64,000 bases of DNA from Mermis nigrescens (taxonomy: Eukaryota; Nematoda; Enoplea; Mermithida; Mermithidae): positions 4,663,349 to 4,727,348 of the forward strand of contig JAVLUZ010000141.1 of the NCBI GenBank assembly GCA_036768485.1. The letters are read 5' to 3'. The position numbers and the translations under genes were made by a program. The notes beneath the pieces were generated by a model that saw only the letters and a list, made by a program, of their open reading frames with translations, had not been told where the DNA came from and searched no databases. Below are positions 46,336 through 57,138 of the stretch, in pieces. How positions within the stretch are numbered: the stretch's first letter is position 1; each line of letters starts with the position of its first letter.

Positions 46336-47050
46336 ATGTGTTAATATGTCATATTTTAAAAAAGTTTCATCAGATTTTTTGTCTATATTCATAATCTGAT
46401 TGAACTTCAGTTTTTGACGTTTCTTTTTTTCATTGTTTCCAGCTAAATGTTTTTCTCGTATAGATTTCGAACAGCATATCAGTCCCCTGTATTTACGTGC
46501 ATAATGTTCACTTTGGCTTGGCAATCCTTATTTTCTGTTAGGTATCGACTGTTTATAAATTGTTGTATTCTGAGGCAATCTTTTGTCGTGCTGAGTTATT
46601 TACACTGGATTTAATTTCGCCTTCTCTGCCGTATACTTCAATCGCCTGTTTTAAGAACAATGTGTAGTTTAAATACGAAGACTTTTTATAAAGTTTTTGT
46701 TTTAGCGGTATTCTCTTTGCAAAGTCTGTTTTTTGCTTTAATTTCAGTTTCGGAAACCTGCTTTGAAAATCTATAATTTTCTACGGCTGATTTAGGTGAC
46801 TCACTCAGTGAGTCTAGATAGACATATTTTTGAATAATTGCATTCCTGCGTTTGCACCGCGTCAATTTTGTTTTATCGCCATGAATAAATTTGCATTGCG
46901 GATGGTTTATATCTATCACCCAGAAAAATTGTGACTCAGGAAGCGCAATTTATGATATCGCTTGCGTTACATTGTATCATTTTCGCAACCAAATATTTCA
47001 TTTTTCCTATAAATCAAGCATTCCTATTTTTCATATTTTACAGTACTATG
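46335..47050. other. Intergenic sequence, nothing recognised
   Basis: No repeat family or gene that I can support. Confidence 0.4.
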
Positions 47051-47058
47051 CTTGCGGC

Positions 47059-47622
47059 CAGGGGCGTAACCAGCCGGGGGCGGGTCCAGGCCCCCCGAAA
47101 TGAAAAAACATTTTTATCTTCCAGAGGAAAAAATTAAAAATCTCAAAGTCAACTAAAAGGACAGCCGAAATACGTTTTTAGCTTAATTTTAAGCTTCTAA
47201 ACTCAAAATTTTCCGGCGCTTCGCGCCGGATTCCTTATTTTCTATCTTTTTTCTTACCTTAGTAGCCCAGATTTGACTTAAAGATAGCGAATATGTCAAA
47301 AAATTTCGGCGCTTCGCGCCAATTTATTATTTTTTGCATTACTTTTCTTTGCAAAACCGCAAAATTAAATGCAAAGAAAAGAATTTCGAAATGTTTTGGA
47401 GTCAAGCTTCAACTTGATATTGAGAAATTAGTCATACCGATAGGTTAAAAGATAGATTTTTGATATCCAAGTTTGAAATCAAGCTAGAAAATTTTAAAAT
47501 TTTTCACTTCACTATGGCATAGATCTCGTCGAGAAACGCTCAAAAATGCCATTATTTTCGCGTATCTCCTAATGGTTTACGATTGCCCCCCCACAAGAAA
47601 TAAAATACTGGTTACGCCCCTG
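47059..47622. mobile_element. CAGGGGCGTAACCAG hAT-type element
   Basis: Perfect 15-bp inverted ends CAGGGGCGTAACCAG and CTGGTTACGCCCCTG. Flanks CTTGCGGC (47051-47058) and CTTGCAGC (47623-47630), an 8-bp duplication with one mismatch. 564 bp. Two hairpin motifs: CGGCGCTTCGCGCCG at 47214-47228 and a 14-base form at 47307-47320. Confidence 0.85.
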
Positions 47623-47954
47623 CTTGCAGCTATCTGAAATAATTGTGCACCCTTTTCAGAAGTACGATTAGTCACAAAAGTGCGTCGGGAAAGATCTACG
47701 TTAGTGCCGTCTTGCTCGAATAGACTACTTTTATATCTAATTCACTCGGTTAAAGTACATACGTAGTTATGGGCTTTCAAAGTGAAATGATGAAACAGTA
47801 CAAATTAACCTTCTAACCTCGGAAGAAAGTTTGATCTTTTGTAAGTCTTTGAAACGGACTGGCCTAATTGATTTTTCTCATTGATTATTGCTTTAACGAA
47901 ACTGAAACGTATAATATTAATCGTTGAGATACATAGTTCAGGTAACGACGACCA

Positions 47955-49000
47955 AACATGCACATAGGGCTCTAAATCCCCAGACCGGAAAAGTCGAATT
48001 TATGAGGCAAAATGACCAGAAACGGATGAAAATTTAAATTTGCATTAGAAAGTGCCTAGAATTGACGAAATACAGTGAATGAACGTGACACTATCTTTAT
48101 CGTATACACTAATTTTTGAGGCAATTTTGGCTGAAAAAAGCGCTATGGTTGACTCCCTCTAGAAATCGGTCACGCTGTGCATCTATGGTCACGATCAGAC
48201 ATGCACGTGAAGGGGTTTGGGTGGAGGGTCTAGATCCCAGAATGAAAAAATTGGGAATTTTCTCGAGAAAATGAAGATTTAAAATGGATGAAAATTGAAA
48301 ATTTTCTTCAAAAGTGCTTTAAATTTATCAGAAACTGCGTAATACGTAGTTTTAACGCCGTTTGTCTCTTATACCACTTTTTGAGGTCGTTTTGGACCAA
48401 TAAAGCTCAATTTTTGATCCTCACACGGACCGGCTAATCCCTTCCTGAGGTCGGCCATGCTGTGAGATTATAAAATTACTTTGTCTTCGTTTTTTTGGTT
48501 TTGTTTTGGCCAAAAACTGCCCAAAACAAGTTTTTGTCCAAAAGTCTGGGGATAAAAAATTTCAGTCTTCGGGGGCAACCAACTTTGAGTTAAGTGGGAT
48601 GCTCTCCCATCTCCTAACGCGTATGGTCTAGATAACTAAAAGGACAACCCGGAAACTGGATAAAATGAGGCGACTTTAAGGCCAAAAAATTACAATTTTT
48701 TCATAAAATTGCTCGAAATCGTCCAGAAACTGTCGAAGTAAAAAGCGTAGATGCACAGCACGGCCGATCTGGAAGGGGGTGACTTGTTCTTCTGGAGGTA
48801 TCAATAATTGAACTTTTTTGGGCCAAAATGACCTTAAAAACTGGTATATGTGCTAAAATAGCGTTAAAACTACGTTATTACACAGTTTCTGGTCAATTAA
48901 ATTGTCGATTTTCATTAATTTTTGGCCTTCCTTTTCCCAAGAAAATTGTCAATTTATCCATTCTGGTGGTCTAGACCCCAACTCCCTACGTTCATGTCTG
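47955..49000. repeat. Cluster of ATGCACA-family MITE copies
   Basis: At least three copies: 47955-48175 (forward, CAAACATGCACATAGG to CTGTGCATCTATGG), 48195-48470 (forward, immediately adjacent), and 48735-49000 (reverse, GTAGATGCACAGCACG to GTTCATGTCTGG). A GGCTCGAAATT-family fragment (48480-48620) sits between. No gene. Confidence 0.6.
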
Positions 49001-49007
49001 GTCAAAA

Positions 49008-49690
49008 GGCTCTGGCTGATTTTGTCTAGATCGGGTTGATCCCCCTGACTGGCTTCGCTCGTCGTGCTTCTACGCACATGAGTTGGTCTCGCTTAGTTAC
49101 ATATATGTAGGTACATCGCGTAAGAAATTCTTTATTAGGTATGTTAGTTTACTGCTGACCATGCATGCAAAATTGGAAACTTCGCTTAGGAAAATGAGGT
49201 AAGATGAAGGCTAAAAATTAATAATTATTGAAAGTTTTCTTCAAAAGTGTTTGAAATTGACCACAAACTGTCAAGGTAAAACATTTCAAACGATATTTTA
49301 GCATTTACTCGTACATCGATTTTTTAAAACATAGTCACAAGGCTCTGGCTGATCTTCCCCAGATCGTATTGACCCCCCTGACTAGCTTCGCCGTGCTTCA
49401 TTTGAGCTGATCTCGCTGCGTTACATCGCGTAAGAAATTCTTTATTATGTTTAATGCACAGACATGCAAAATCGTAAATTTTGCTTCTGAAAATGAAGCA
49501 AAATGAAGGCTAAAAATAGATGAACATTGAAAGTTTTCTTCAAAAGTGCTTAAAATTGACCAGAAACTGTTTAATAACGTAGTTTTAACGCTATTTTAGC
49601 ATTTGCATCAGTTTTAGCGGTCATTTTGGCCCAGAAATGCTCGCTAAATGACCCCCAGATCGGCCATGCTGTAAATCTATGGTTTTGACC
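49008..49690. repeat. Two tandem units of about 320 bp
   Basis: 49008-49330 and 49331-49690 both run AAGGCTCTGGCTGAT, GACCCCCCTGACT.GCTTCG, CGCGTAAGAAATTCTTTATTA, then an ATGCACA-family body (AAATGAAG.CAAAATGAAGGC, AAAGTTTTCTTCAAAAGTG). A direct duplication of a composite unit. Confidence 0.6.
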
Positions 49691-49734
49691 ATTACGTGGA
49701 CAGCGATTGAAATTTGGGGTCAGGGGCATGTCTG

Positions 49735-49870
49735 CTTCCAAAAAAGTTTATCCTCCTCATGAAAAGGTTGGTCGGTTTCCAAAAAAATTGCCCGCTTTCA
49801 TAAAATAGTTGTTCGGTCCTCAAAAAATGTTCCTGCCTCCGAAAACAGGTTGGTCACTTCTCCAAGCAGA
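49735..49870. repeat. Degenerate short tandem repeat
   Basis: Four or five units of about 32 bases, each with a CC(T)CCAAAAAA.TT and GTTGGTC-type part. Low complexity and decayed. Confidence 0.4.
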
Positions 49871-50400
49871 TTGCTGTAGGAACAGATTAGCCAATCTGAA
49901 GACAATCCTTAATTTGCATGAAGTTTTCATCTACTTTTAGTGCATCCACTACGCATTGCTTTATTTTTTATATTTTATAATCTGTTAAAACTTTTCATGA
50001 ACAAAACGCAAGTCCGTCCAAATTACCCCTCTAAACCGTCCAGCTTTCGTTTAAACCCGCCTAAGGATGTGCTTCGCTAAAAATTCAAGTCTGGGGGTCT
50101 GCTGGATTTTTCTGGAACCGTGCAACGAAACGGCATTATACGATGCTTTTTTGGATATTTATTTAAGCTGGGCTTCCACTAATCCTACAAGTGAGTTAAG
50201 TATATTAATGATCACAATTATATTAAATCAAACGGTGATCTAGATCAATCAAAAATGAATTCCATACCAATTATTCTTTTGAATTTTCCAAATAGTTTCC
50301 TAAGGTCCAGAGTTGAGGGAGGGGTGAAATCTCAAATTGGAGGACCAGAAAATTGAGTGGTGGACTATTATTACCCGACTCTATTTTGTTGTACGAGCTT
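49871..50400. other. Intergenic sequence, nothing recognised
   Basis: No supported gene or repeat family. Confidence 0.4.
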
Positions 50401-50513
50401 CTTGTGCTTGTACAAAGATTTCCGGAAAGGTCTTTGTATGAGCTAACAAATTTTTGTAGCTATATTATATAATATATTTTTAAACATACACATTTTCGCA
50501 TACTATCAGTATG

Positions 50514-51175
50514 TGACAGTGTTTTTTGTGTAATGTACCTTTGTATATACTTGAACAAAGATGGTACCCAAAAGTCTTTGTACATTTTGTACCAGTGTTT
50601 TTTTTGTACACGGTCCGTTTGTGCATGTACCAAGATGGTCCCCAAAAGTCTTTGTACATTTTGTACACGCAAATTTTTGGTTTACTATAATATGGTACAG
50701 TAGCGATTTTAGTGTGGTAAAACAGGGTCTTTTGACTTTTGATTGTATATTTTAGCTGATTTCTGGGTTTCTAACGCCAAAAATTACTAAAATTGTCTCA
50801 AAACGGCGCGAAGCGCCTAAAAATTTGACATTTTTCCATTCTAAATACAAATTTTGCCATTTTAAAGATATATAGGACAGACAATTATTCATATCGGAGC
50901 GAAGCGCCGAAAATTTTTTGAAATTTTACACCTTTTTACAGTTTTTATCTTCCCAAAAATCTTTGTACATGTACAAAGATAGTCCTGAAAAGTCTTTGTG
51001 CATCGGGAAAAATCTTTGGCGAATACAAAAAACACTTTTTGTACATGCAAATTTTTATAGACTTTAATATGGTACAGTAACGATTTCAGTGTGGTAGAAC
51101 ATAGTTTTTCGACCTTTAGTAGTGTATTTGGCTAATTTTTTGGGTTTCTGAATATTTGACATCTTTCCATTTTTC
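50514..51175 (-). mobile_element. TACAAAG-family MITE with a same-family insertion
   Basis: The outer copy starts CAGTGTTTTTTGTGTAATG at about 50518, is interrupted at 50592, and continues at 51045 (ATGCAAATTTTTATAG, TGGTACAGTAACGATTTCAG). Its right end is unclear. Confidence 0.6.
50593..51036 (-). mobile_element. TACAAAG-family MITE nested in a relative
   Basis: Ends CAGTGTTTTTTTTGTACACGG and GAATACAAAAAACACT, flanked by a perfect 8-bp duplication TTTTGTAC (50585-50592 and 51037-51044) that belongs to the outer copy. Hairpins CGGCGCGAAGCGCCT and CGGAGCGAAGCGCCG lie at about 50803 and 50896. Confidence 0.8.
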
Positions 51176-51299
51176 CATTCTAAGCGCAGTGTTGCTTATT
51201 ACAAGATTTAATTCGCATATTACAATTTTTGTAATATTTCTGATTTTGTAGTACAAGTTGTTTTAGCTTTCTCATTCGAGTTTTATGTGTGAATTCCAT

Positions 51300-51500
51300 C
51301 AAAAGCTCATAAAAATTTCGGCACTTCGCGCCGAACTAATATTATCAACTAAATTCTGGCCGAATTATCACATTTAGAAGCACGGTCTTTTTGTATTCGG
51401 CGAAGATTTTTGCTATGTACAAAGACGTTTCAGGACCGTCTTTGTACATGTACAAAGATTTTTGAAGAGCAAAAAGTGTGAAAAGGTGAAGAATTCCTTA
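51300..51500 (+). mobile_element. TACAAAG-family fragment
   Basis: CGGCACTTCGCGCCG at about 51320, then the left-end form AGCACGGTCTTTTTGTATTC at 51380 followed by TACAAAGACG and GTACATGTACAAAG. Truncated near 51495. Confidence 0.55.
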
Positions 51501-51529
51501 TTGCAAATTCTACCATTTTAAAGATTTTC

Positions 51530-51810
51530 AGGGGGTAAGCGGCTGCAAAAATGGAGCCGCTTACCCCTTCCCCTGAAAATGGCTGAGAAATATACATATG
51601 ACAGGGGGTTTGGGCCATTCCCCATCCACGCTTTGAAGCCCCGAACTTCCTTGAAAGTCAGAAGATATTTGACCACCCTCCCTTATTTTTTGGCGAAAAC
51701 CTGCGCTTTTTTGGCTATTTTTCTGTGTTTTTACCATTTTTGATCTAGTCGCTAACCCCCTCCTTCTTAAAATGGCGAGGGACCCCTACCCTGGATTTCC
51801 AGCCGTTACA
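51530..51810 (-). repeat. GGCTCGAAATTTTGG-family repeat, reverse
   Basis: GTAAGCGGCTGC and GCAGCC-type ends, ACCCTGGATTTCCAGCCGTTACATG at the right edge; same family as 57600-57815. The first 50 bases form an inverted pair (GGGGTAAGCGGCT / AGCCGCTTACCCC). Confidence 0.55.
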
Positions 51811-51819
51811 TGTATACTG

Positions 51820-52060
51820 AGGGAACTAATAAAATTTTAAGCGATTACATGCATGTTTTATAGTGATAGTTTATCTATTTACTCTAGCTCACATTCTAAA
51901 ATAATGTATCACTTCGTGAAATTCTAATAGTTAGGTACACTTTTGTCAAACTATAAAAATTTACTTAAAAAAATTCAAAAGGTTTTCACCAAAAATCGTC
52001 TGACAGTGACTGTGTCTTGTACCCTGAGGGGGTAATACCCCTCCCCTCTTATGGGAATGT
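51820..52060. other. Intergenic sequence, nothing recognised
   Basis: Short AT-rich stretch ending in a GGGGGTAATACCCC palindrome at about 52028-52041. Confidence 0.4.
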
Positions 52061-52063
52061 GTG

Positions 52064-52207
52064 ATGTCTCATTTATTACATCCAATACCTATTGCATCCA
52101 ATCGCTACAGCAGCAGTAGCAGTAGCGAAGATTCAAATGATATAGAGTGTGCTAATAGCAGCGACATAGACTTTATTGATGATTCAGACAATGAAACACT
52201 GGACTAA
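52064..52207 (+). CDS. Small acidic ORF, possible transposon or gene 3' exon
   Basis: 47 codons from ATG 52064 to TAA: MSHLLHPIPIASNRYSSSSS, then SEDSNDIECANSSDIDFIDD and SDNETLD. The Ser run and acidic tail look like the C-terminus of a longer protein. An AATAAA follows within about 20 bases of the stop (about 52230), and a TAGTGATC-type transposon end lies downstream at 52448. I do not recognise it. It may be the tail of a transposase, since elements with TAGTGAT ends flank the region. No start context supports a stand-alone gene. Confidence 0.3.
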   Translation: MSHLLHPIPIASNRYSSSSSSEDSNDIECANSSDIDFIDDSDNETLD

Positions 52208-52354
52208 ATTTGTTTCTTGTGTCATAAATTGTAATAAAACTTGATATGAAAAGGCGCACCTAACTTTGCGCTTGCCGTTTACTACTGAATGAAGCAGTCG
52301 CTCATTATTTCTTTTCCTATGCCCACCCCAAGTATGTGTCATGCAATAATATTT

Positions 52355-52448
52355 TCCTTGTCTGACCCTGGCCAGCCGGGGCCGGGGATTTTTTTCAGCC
52401 CCGGTACCGCCCGGCCCCGGCCAGAAAAGTCGCCCCGGTCGATCACTA
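52355..52448 (-). mobile_element. End of a TAGTGAT-type element with CCGG-rich subterminal repeats
   Basis: The right edge GGTCGATCACTA (inverse TAGTGATCGACC) is preceded by CCGGGGCCGG / CCGGCCCCGG palindromes, parallel to the ends of 34120-35126. The partner end was not found. Confidence 0.5.
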
Positions 52449-52579
52449 CTTCAGGCCACGTTGTCGATTGATTAAGATGTTCTTTTGGTAGCCGCTTCAG
52501 AATCTGAAATTCTCAAATATTGGGGCTTTGTTCTATTCTGTGATATTCGTTTCAAGACAGACTGATCAATGCACCTCTA

Positions 52580-52717
52580 ATGATGAACGTTGATAATATG
52601 TATAAGCACGCTAATCTGCTGGTTAAGTTGGTTGCATCGTCTGTCAACATTAGTAAAAGAGCCGGCCAAATTATACGATCGACATTGGGCACTAATTTAG
52701 AAATAATACAAAAATCT
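52580..52717 (+). CDS. BPNT1: BPNT1-type bisphosphate nucleotidase, exon 1
   Basis: First coding exon of a 3'(2'),5'-bisphosphate nucleotidase. This cytosolic, Mg-dependent, lithium-sensitive phosphatase converts PAP (from sulfation) to AMP. The start at ATGATG 52580 gives MMNVDNMYKHANLLVKLVAS and on to LEIIQKS; the second Met at 52583 is equally possible. The LLVKLVASS...ISKRAGQIIR helix matches the N-terminal helix of the family. The donor TCT|GTAAGT ends in phase 0. The eight exons sum to 969 nt, 322 residues; the human protein is 308. Confidence 0.85.
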
Positions 52718-53100
52718 GTAAGTGTGTATAAATTCTTAGTTCAGTTCTGCTACATAGATGTCGTGGTTATCAAAGTTTTTCTCATTCGGTGCTTCTAGCC
52801 GAAATTCTTACGAAGTAGATCTTATTATAGTAGTAATTTTTATGTACCTGCATATAATATTAATATCGGTACCTACCTACTCATTTTCTGGACTGAATTA
52901 ACATACTAGCGTGCAATCTACGATCCACGTGCTGTCTAAAACTAATCCGTTCTAAAATAAGTCAATCACAGTGTCCGGCGCATAAAACCGAAATTTTTTC
53001 CCGTTCCTCAGCTAAACATGACATATAAGCGCACACTACAGATAAGTTGTCACATGGATCTCATTTCCTGAGTGGAAGCTTTAAAAATAATATACATTAA
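52718..53100. other. BPNT1 intron 1, first part; nothing recognised
   Basis: No feature supported before the MITE at 53109. Confidence 0.4.
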
Positions 53101-53108
53101 GATACATA

Positions 53109-53486
53109 CAGGCCCGTATCCAGGATTCGGCCAGGGGGATGGCGGACCCAAATATAAATTGGTCTATATCTCGGAAAATTAGTCGGATTAGCTCGTAAAA
53201 ACTGCATTTTCGACGTTTTTCGATATGCTCTATCCATTAAGATCATAAAATTTGAACTTTTCGTGGAAAACATTTTATTCATACTATAAACGCTATAGAA
53301 AATGTCGTTTTTTTGATCGCGCTTGAGCCAAAATTATGGACAATACTTCGCATCTGGCGCGAAGCGCCGAAAATTCGAAGATTTTACGTCAAAGAAATGC
53401 AATTTCTACATATCATTTCGTGCATTATCTTTCCTTTCAAAATTTTTTTCGGCCAGGTGGGGCGGTTTCCCTTGAATACGGCCCTG
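53109..53486. mobile_element. CAGGCCCGTATCCAGG hAT MITE
   Basis: Ends CAGGCCCGTATCCAGG and TGAATACGGCCCTG; 378 bp, colinear with 43492-43854. The flanks GATACATA and CATTCACA are only loosely alike, so the duplication is decayed or absent. Hairpin TGGCGCGAAGCGCCG at about 53357. Lies in BPNT1 intron 1. Confidence 0.75.
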
Positions 53487-53927
53487 CATTCACACATAAA
53501 TGCAAAATGTTTTAGGTTTTACAAAAATTGATCGCGGAGTGTTCAAAGTACACACTTGGGATAAAATACTTGTAGATTTTATTTGAAAAAGTCTCCAATT
53601 ATTGCTGAAAAACATTAAAATTGGTATCCTTTTGCCACAAAAAGTCTTGTACTTTGTACAAAGTTGATTTCAAAAATCTTAGTATGAATTACAAAATCCT
53701 TGTCCCGTACAAACAACCATGACCTCTGTGCACAAAAAGCAGCTGCCTCAAAAATAGAACATCTGTCGTTTTTTAATTGAGTCGACTTTTGGTCCAAGAT
53801 TTATATTTCTCATAATTTTTTATTATTTTTTTGTAAAATGCTGACGCGTTTGATTCTTTGAACTAGTTTCATTGTGTGCTAGCTCCGTAGTTTACTGCAT
53901 CAACCATCTGAATCAGCTGATTTTCAG

Positions 53928-54032
53928 GCTGCTAACGATTTGCAAACAATAGCTGATCGTCGCTCGCAAAATTGTATCATCTCTAGTTTGAAGCACAAGT
54001 TCGGAAACGATTTGATCATAATTGGTGAAGAG
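53928..54032 (+). CDS. BPNT1: BPNT1 exon 2 (first metal ligands)
   Basis: The acceptor is GATTTTCAG and the donor is GAAGAG|GTAAAC; phase 0/0; 35 residues. It carries AANDLQTIADRRSQ, the substrate/metal motif with Asp and Thr in the family's DLQTxAD box, and it ends with DLIIIGEE, whose paired Glu residues are metal ligands. It follows directly in frame on exon 1. Confidence 0.93.
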
Positions 54033-54511
54033 GTAAACTATACTATATAATGCTAGATTAAGATTACTTTTTAATCTCATTTATTTGTGATATTTAGTTT
54101 TTAAATGCTCAAAAATGGGGTTTATTTTCGTTGAACGTACATTTCTGTTTAATCATTTTGCAAGTGTAGTGAAGTGTTAAACTTAATACTCAGCTCAACT
54201 TGTTGTCTATTTACTTGTCAAATTTTCTTATTGTAGTCTGAAATTAATAAACCTATGTGTGAAATCCCATTGCGTAATATGCATAAATTACTGCTAAATA
54301 TTTTCTATTTTGTGTGAAGATGATTTTTGTTTTATATTTATATGCTAGAACATATTTTTGCCTTAATCAGATTTTTTAGCTTAAATGTCTTTTCTTCATG
54401 AAAACGAAAATCTTTGTTCATAATTACGGATTTCTATTGTCTCTTCTGTCGAATGTTACTGAATGAATAAGTGAAAATAAGTGAAATCATTGAATAAGTC
54501 GCGAGAGATGG

Positions 54512-54882
54512 ACATACTTGTTATTGAGGGGGGGTTTGGGTGTTTTATTGACCCCAAAATGGCAACTGATCCCCGCACAATGGCTGCGAGCCCCCGAATT
54601 GTCGATTTGTCGTAAAAAGTGTGAAAAGTGTGCCTTTTTAGGCGTTTTTAGCTCATTTTTGGCTCAAAAGTCTCACATTTTTGGCACTTCGCGCCATATA
54701 CACATTCTTTGACTATATTCTGTTCAGTTTACTCGATTTTTTCAATTTTTCGATTTTTTCTGTTTTTTAAACGAGCATTGTCCGGAACGTCAAAAAATAG
54801 TGTTTTTGACGTATACCTTCTTTAGCCTCAAAAAGGTTTGTAAAACTTTTATTGGGCCTGACCTACCCCCAGAATTCCCATG
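54512..54882. repeat. GGAATTCTGG-family repeat, CCCCAAAATGGCAACTGA subtype
   Basis: Colinear with 45946-46335 and ends AGAATTCCCATGC directly at the TA microsatellite. Hairpin TGGCACTTCGCGCC at about 54681. In BPNT1 intron 2. Confidence 0.6.

Positions 54883-54883
<1 letters not shown>

Positions 54884-54963
<80 letters not shown>
54884..54963. repeat. (TA)40 microsatellite next to a splice acceptor
   Basis: Forty uninterrupted TA units, ending 12 bases before the acceptor of BPNT1 exon 3 (acceptor AG at 54974-54975). The array replaces the usual branch-point and polypyrimidine region. Confidence 0.95.
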
Positions 54964-54964
<1 letters not shown>

Positions 54965-54975
54965 CTGCTTTTTAG

Positions 54976-55092
54976 GATGAGGATGTGGACAGTGGAATCG
55001 CTCAAGAAGCGCTTGAAAATTCCTTCGATCCTGACGTTCTTGCATACGATCATTCGTGTTCAAAGCAACATAAAGAAATAGATAGAAAAGAT
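54976..55092 (+). CDS. BPNT1: BPNT1 exon 3 (variable loop)
   Basis: The acceptor is GCTGCTTTTTAG and the donor is AAAGAT|GTAAGT; phase 0/0; 39 residues. The sequence DEDVDSGIAQEALENSFDPD, then VLAYDHSCSKQHKEIDRKD is acidic. It matches in position the poorly conserved loop between the GEE and DPLDGT motifs. A 40-unit TA microsatellite ends 12 bases before the acceptor. Confidence 0.85.
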
Positions 55093-56048
55093 GTAAGTGG
55101 CGCAGTTAGTCGCTATTGAAACAATGGTTTTTTGTCTTATTTTGCGTCTCATTCTCGAAAATTACTTTGTCAATACCAGTGTTATATCCAGATTTAAGTT
55201 GAGAGGACGGTGCAGTACCCCTGCTTTTTCCGTGAAGGAAAAAAGTTATAAAAAGTCATTAACCAAAATTACTGCTTCAGCGCAATCTATTTGCCTGTGT
55301 GTCCAGGGCATTTCGCATTTTACACTATGCTATTTTATTTTCCTTGCGACTTTGTTTTACCCTTGTGTTTTTTTCCGAATAAAGTATTAGTATTAGTATA
55401 GTATTCTTTACACTTGTGCGCATGGAACAAAATATATGACCTAAAGAGTTTGCGGTGAAAATCTCAGAAATTTTTTAGGATGAGCCGTATCGAAACCCAC
55501 TTTTTTCCTCGAAATCTCTATATTTCATTATTGTGGGTTTGAGATCGCTCACTGCCTTCCCGTATTATTTGTCCTTGGCCAGTAAGTACTCAGATGCTTT
55601 GTTTTTTTGTAGTGAGCTTCAAAAATTACTCGCTGATTTATACTGATTGGCGTAGCTCCTGTTGTGCAAGTTTGACTTGGGCAAAAATGCCAAAGTATCT
55701 GGGGTCTTATAATATTTCTTCCACACGTATATGCGGGTTTTTGGATGTATATAATCTAGTCTAGACAATGTTAGAAACGAATTGAAAATTTTTTGTACAA
55801 AGTACGGCAAAATTACGACTGAACTGGATTCTCACCGAAATTTTTCAACAAAAGTATTTAAAATTGAAAAAGTTGAGCATTTATATCGATTTCGGGCCAT
55901 TTTTTCCACTCGTAGCTCATTCAAAATCTTTATGGTAAATGTCCGCGAGTTTACAAAACTTTTATTGAATAAAAATTTCAAATCATTCCGTTGCGCTTCA
56001 CGCTTGAATATTTGATGGATAAGGAAGATAATGCTGTAATTTTTTAAG
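55093..56048. other. BPNT1 intron 3, nothing recognised
   Basis: A 97-codon open stretch follows the exon 3 donor but has no family resemblance. No repeat identified. Confidence 0.4.
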
Positions 56049-56097
56049 ATAGTCGTTTGGGTGGATCCTTTAGACGGAACTTCTGAATTTACGGAAG
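56049..56097 (+). CDS. BPNT1: BPNT1 exon 4 (DPLDGT catalytic motif)
   Basis: The acceptor is TTTTTTAAG and the donor is GAAG|GTGAGT. It enters in phase 0 and leaves in phase 1. The 16 residues IVVWVDPLDGTSEFTE contain the hallmark metal-binding motif DP(L/I)DGT of the lithium-sensitive inositol/bisphosphate phosphatases. The following EFTEG matches the EYTEG of BPNT1 rather than inositol monophosphatase. This motif fixes the gene's identity. Confidence 0.95.
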
Positions 56098-56439
56098 GTG
56101 AGTCAGACATCGTCGTCTTTCTTATCACTTGATACTTACCTCATTTTTACCTTATACTTATCTCTTATAACTTCATATATGTACATTGTATTGTCTTAAA
56201 ACCAAATTCTTTCTAGGTAACTGTTCTTGCTATTTTTCTCGTCCTTTTGCATTCCTTTCGCTAAATCAACGCTTCATTTTTTTATTTACTTATTTATTAT
56301 TTGTTTCGTTTCTTCTTTCTATCTTCCTTTGCTCTATTTCCTTATTTCTATTATTGATTTGAATTTTTTGTATAACTATTGTTTTGTAGACTGACTTTTG
56401 AGAGCAAAACATCCTTAACGATTTTTCAAAGCTCGCATT

Positions 56440-56735
56440 CAAGTCACTCTAATGACGTGTAATTTTTGACCTAAAATTGGGGCCTCGACCCCTGTTAGAA
56501 CGGAAAATTGGAAAATTTTTTGGGGAAAATGAGGCAAAATGAAGGTCGAAAATGGATGGAAATTGAAAATTTTCTTCATAAGTGCTTTAAATTGATCAGT
56601 AACGTATTTTAATTGTATTTTCAGCGCTTATACCAGTTTTTGCGGTCATTTTGGACCAAAAAAACATTAATTTTGCACCCCATTACCAGACCGGCTAATC
56701 CCCCAAGTCGGCCATGCTGTGCAACTATGATCTGA
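56440..56735. repeat. ATGCACA-family MITE copy
   Basis: AAAATGAGGCAAAATGAAGG and GAAAATTTTCTTCATAAGTG blocks, right edge CGGCCATGCTGTGCAACTATG. In BPNT1 intron 4; followed by a 45056-like repeat at 56740-56880. Confidence 0.6.
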
Positions 56736-56952
56736 TCTAAACCCCCCCCCCCCGCAAGAATCCGGCGGACCTCCCTCTAAATCGATACAACCCCAGAATT
56801 GAATTTTCGGTGCTATTTTTAGCAATTTAGCTCCATCAGACCCCCAGAATTTTGCTGCTGCCCACCTACGGCATCAGGTGCTACGCAGTTCCATGTGTGT
56901 TTTTCTTTTCTAACGTTGCTCTTTCACGGAATGTTTCACGCAATTCATTTAG

Positions 56953-57138
56953 GCTTGCTCGACCATGTTACGGTCCTTATTGGTATAGCAGTTAAAGGAA
57001 GAGCCATAGCGGGCGTAATTCATCAGCCATTTTTCGGCTATAACGAAAAGCAGCCAAGTTTGGATAATTTGGGAAGAACTATATGGGCTATTCAGGGCAT
57101 AGGTGCTCACGGTATTGATCTCAGATCACCACCAGCGG
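56953..57138 (+). CDS. BPNT1: BPNT1 exon 5 (core strand-helix region)
   Basis: The acceptor CAATTCATTTAG ends at 56952 and the donor is GCGG|GTAAAA; phase 1/1. It codes LLDHVTVLIGIAVKGRAIAG, then VIHQPFFGYNEKQPSLDNLG and RTIWAIQGIGAHGIDLRSPP. The LLDxVTVLIG, AIAGVIxQP and LGRTIWxxxGxGA segments are characteristic of BPNT1. Confidence 0.95.
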
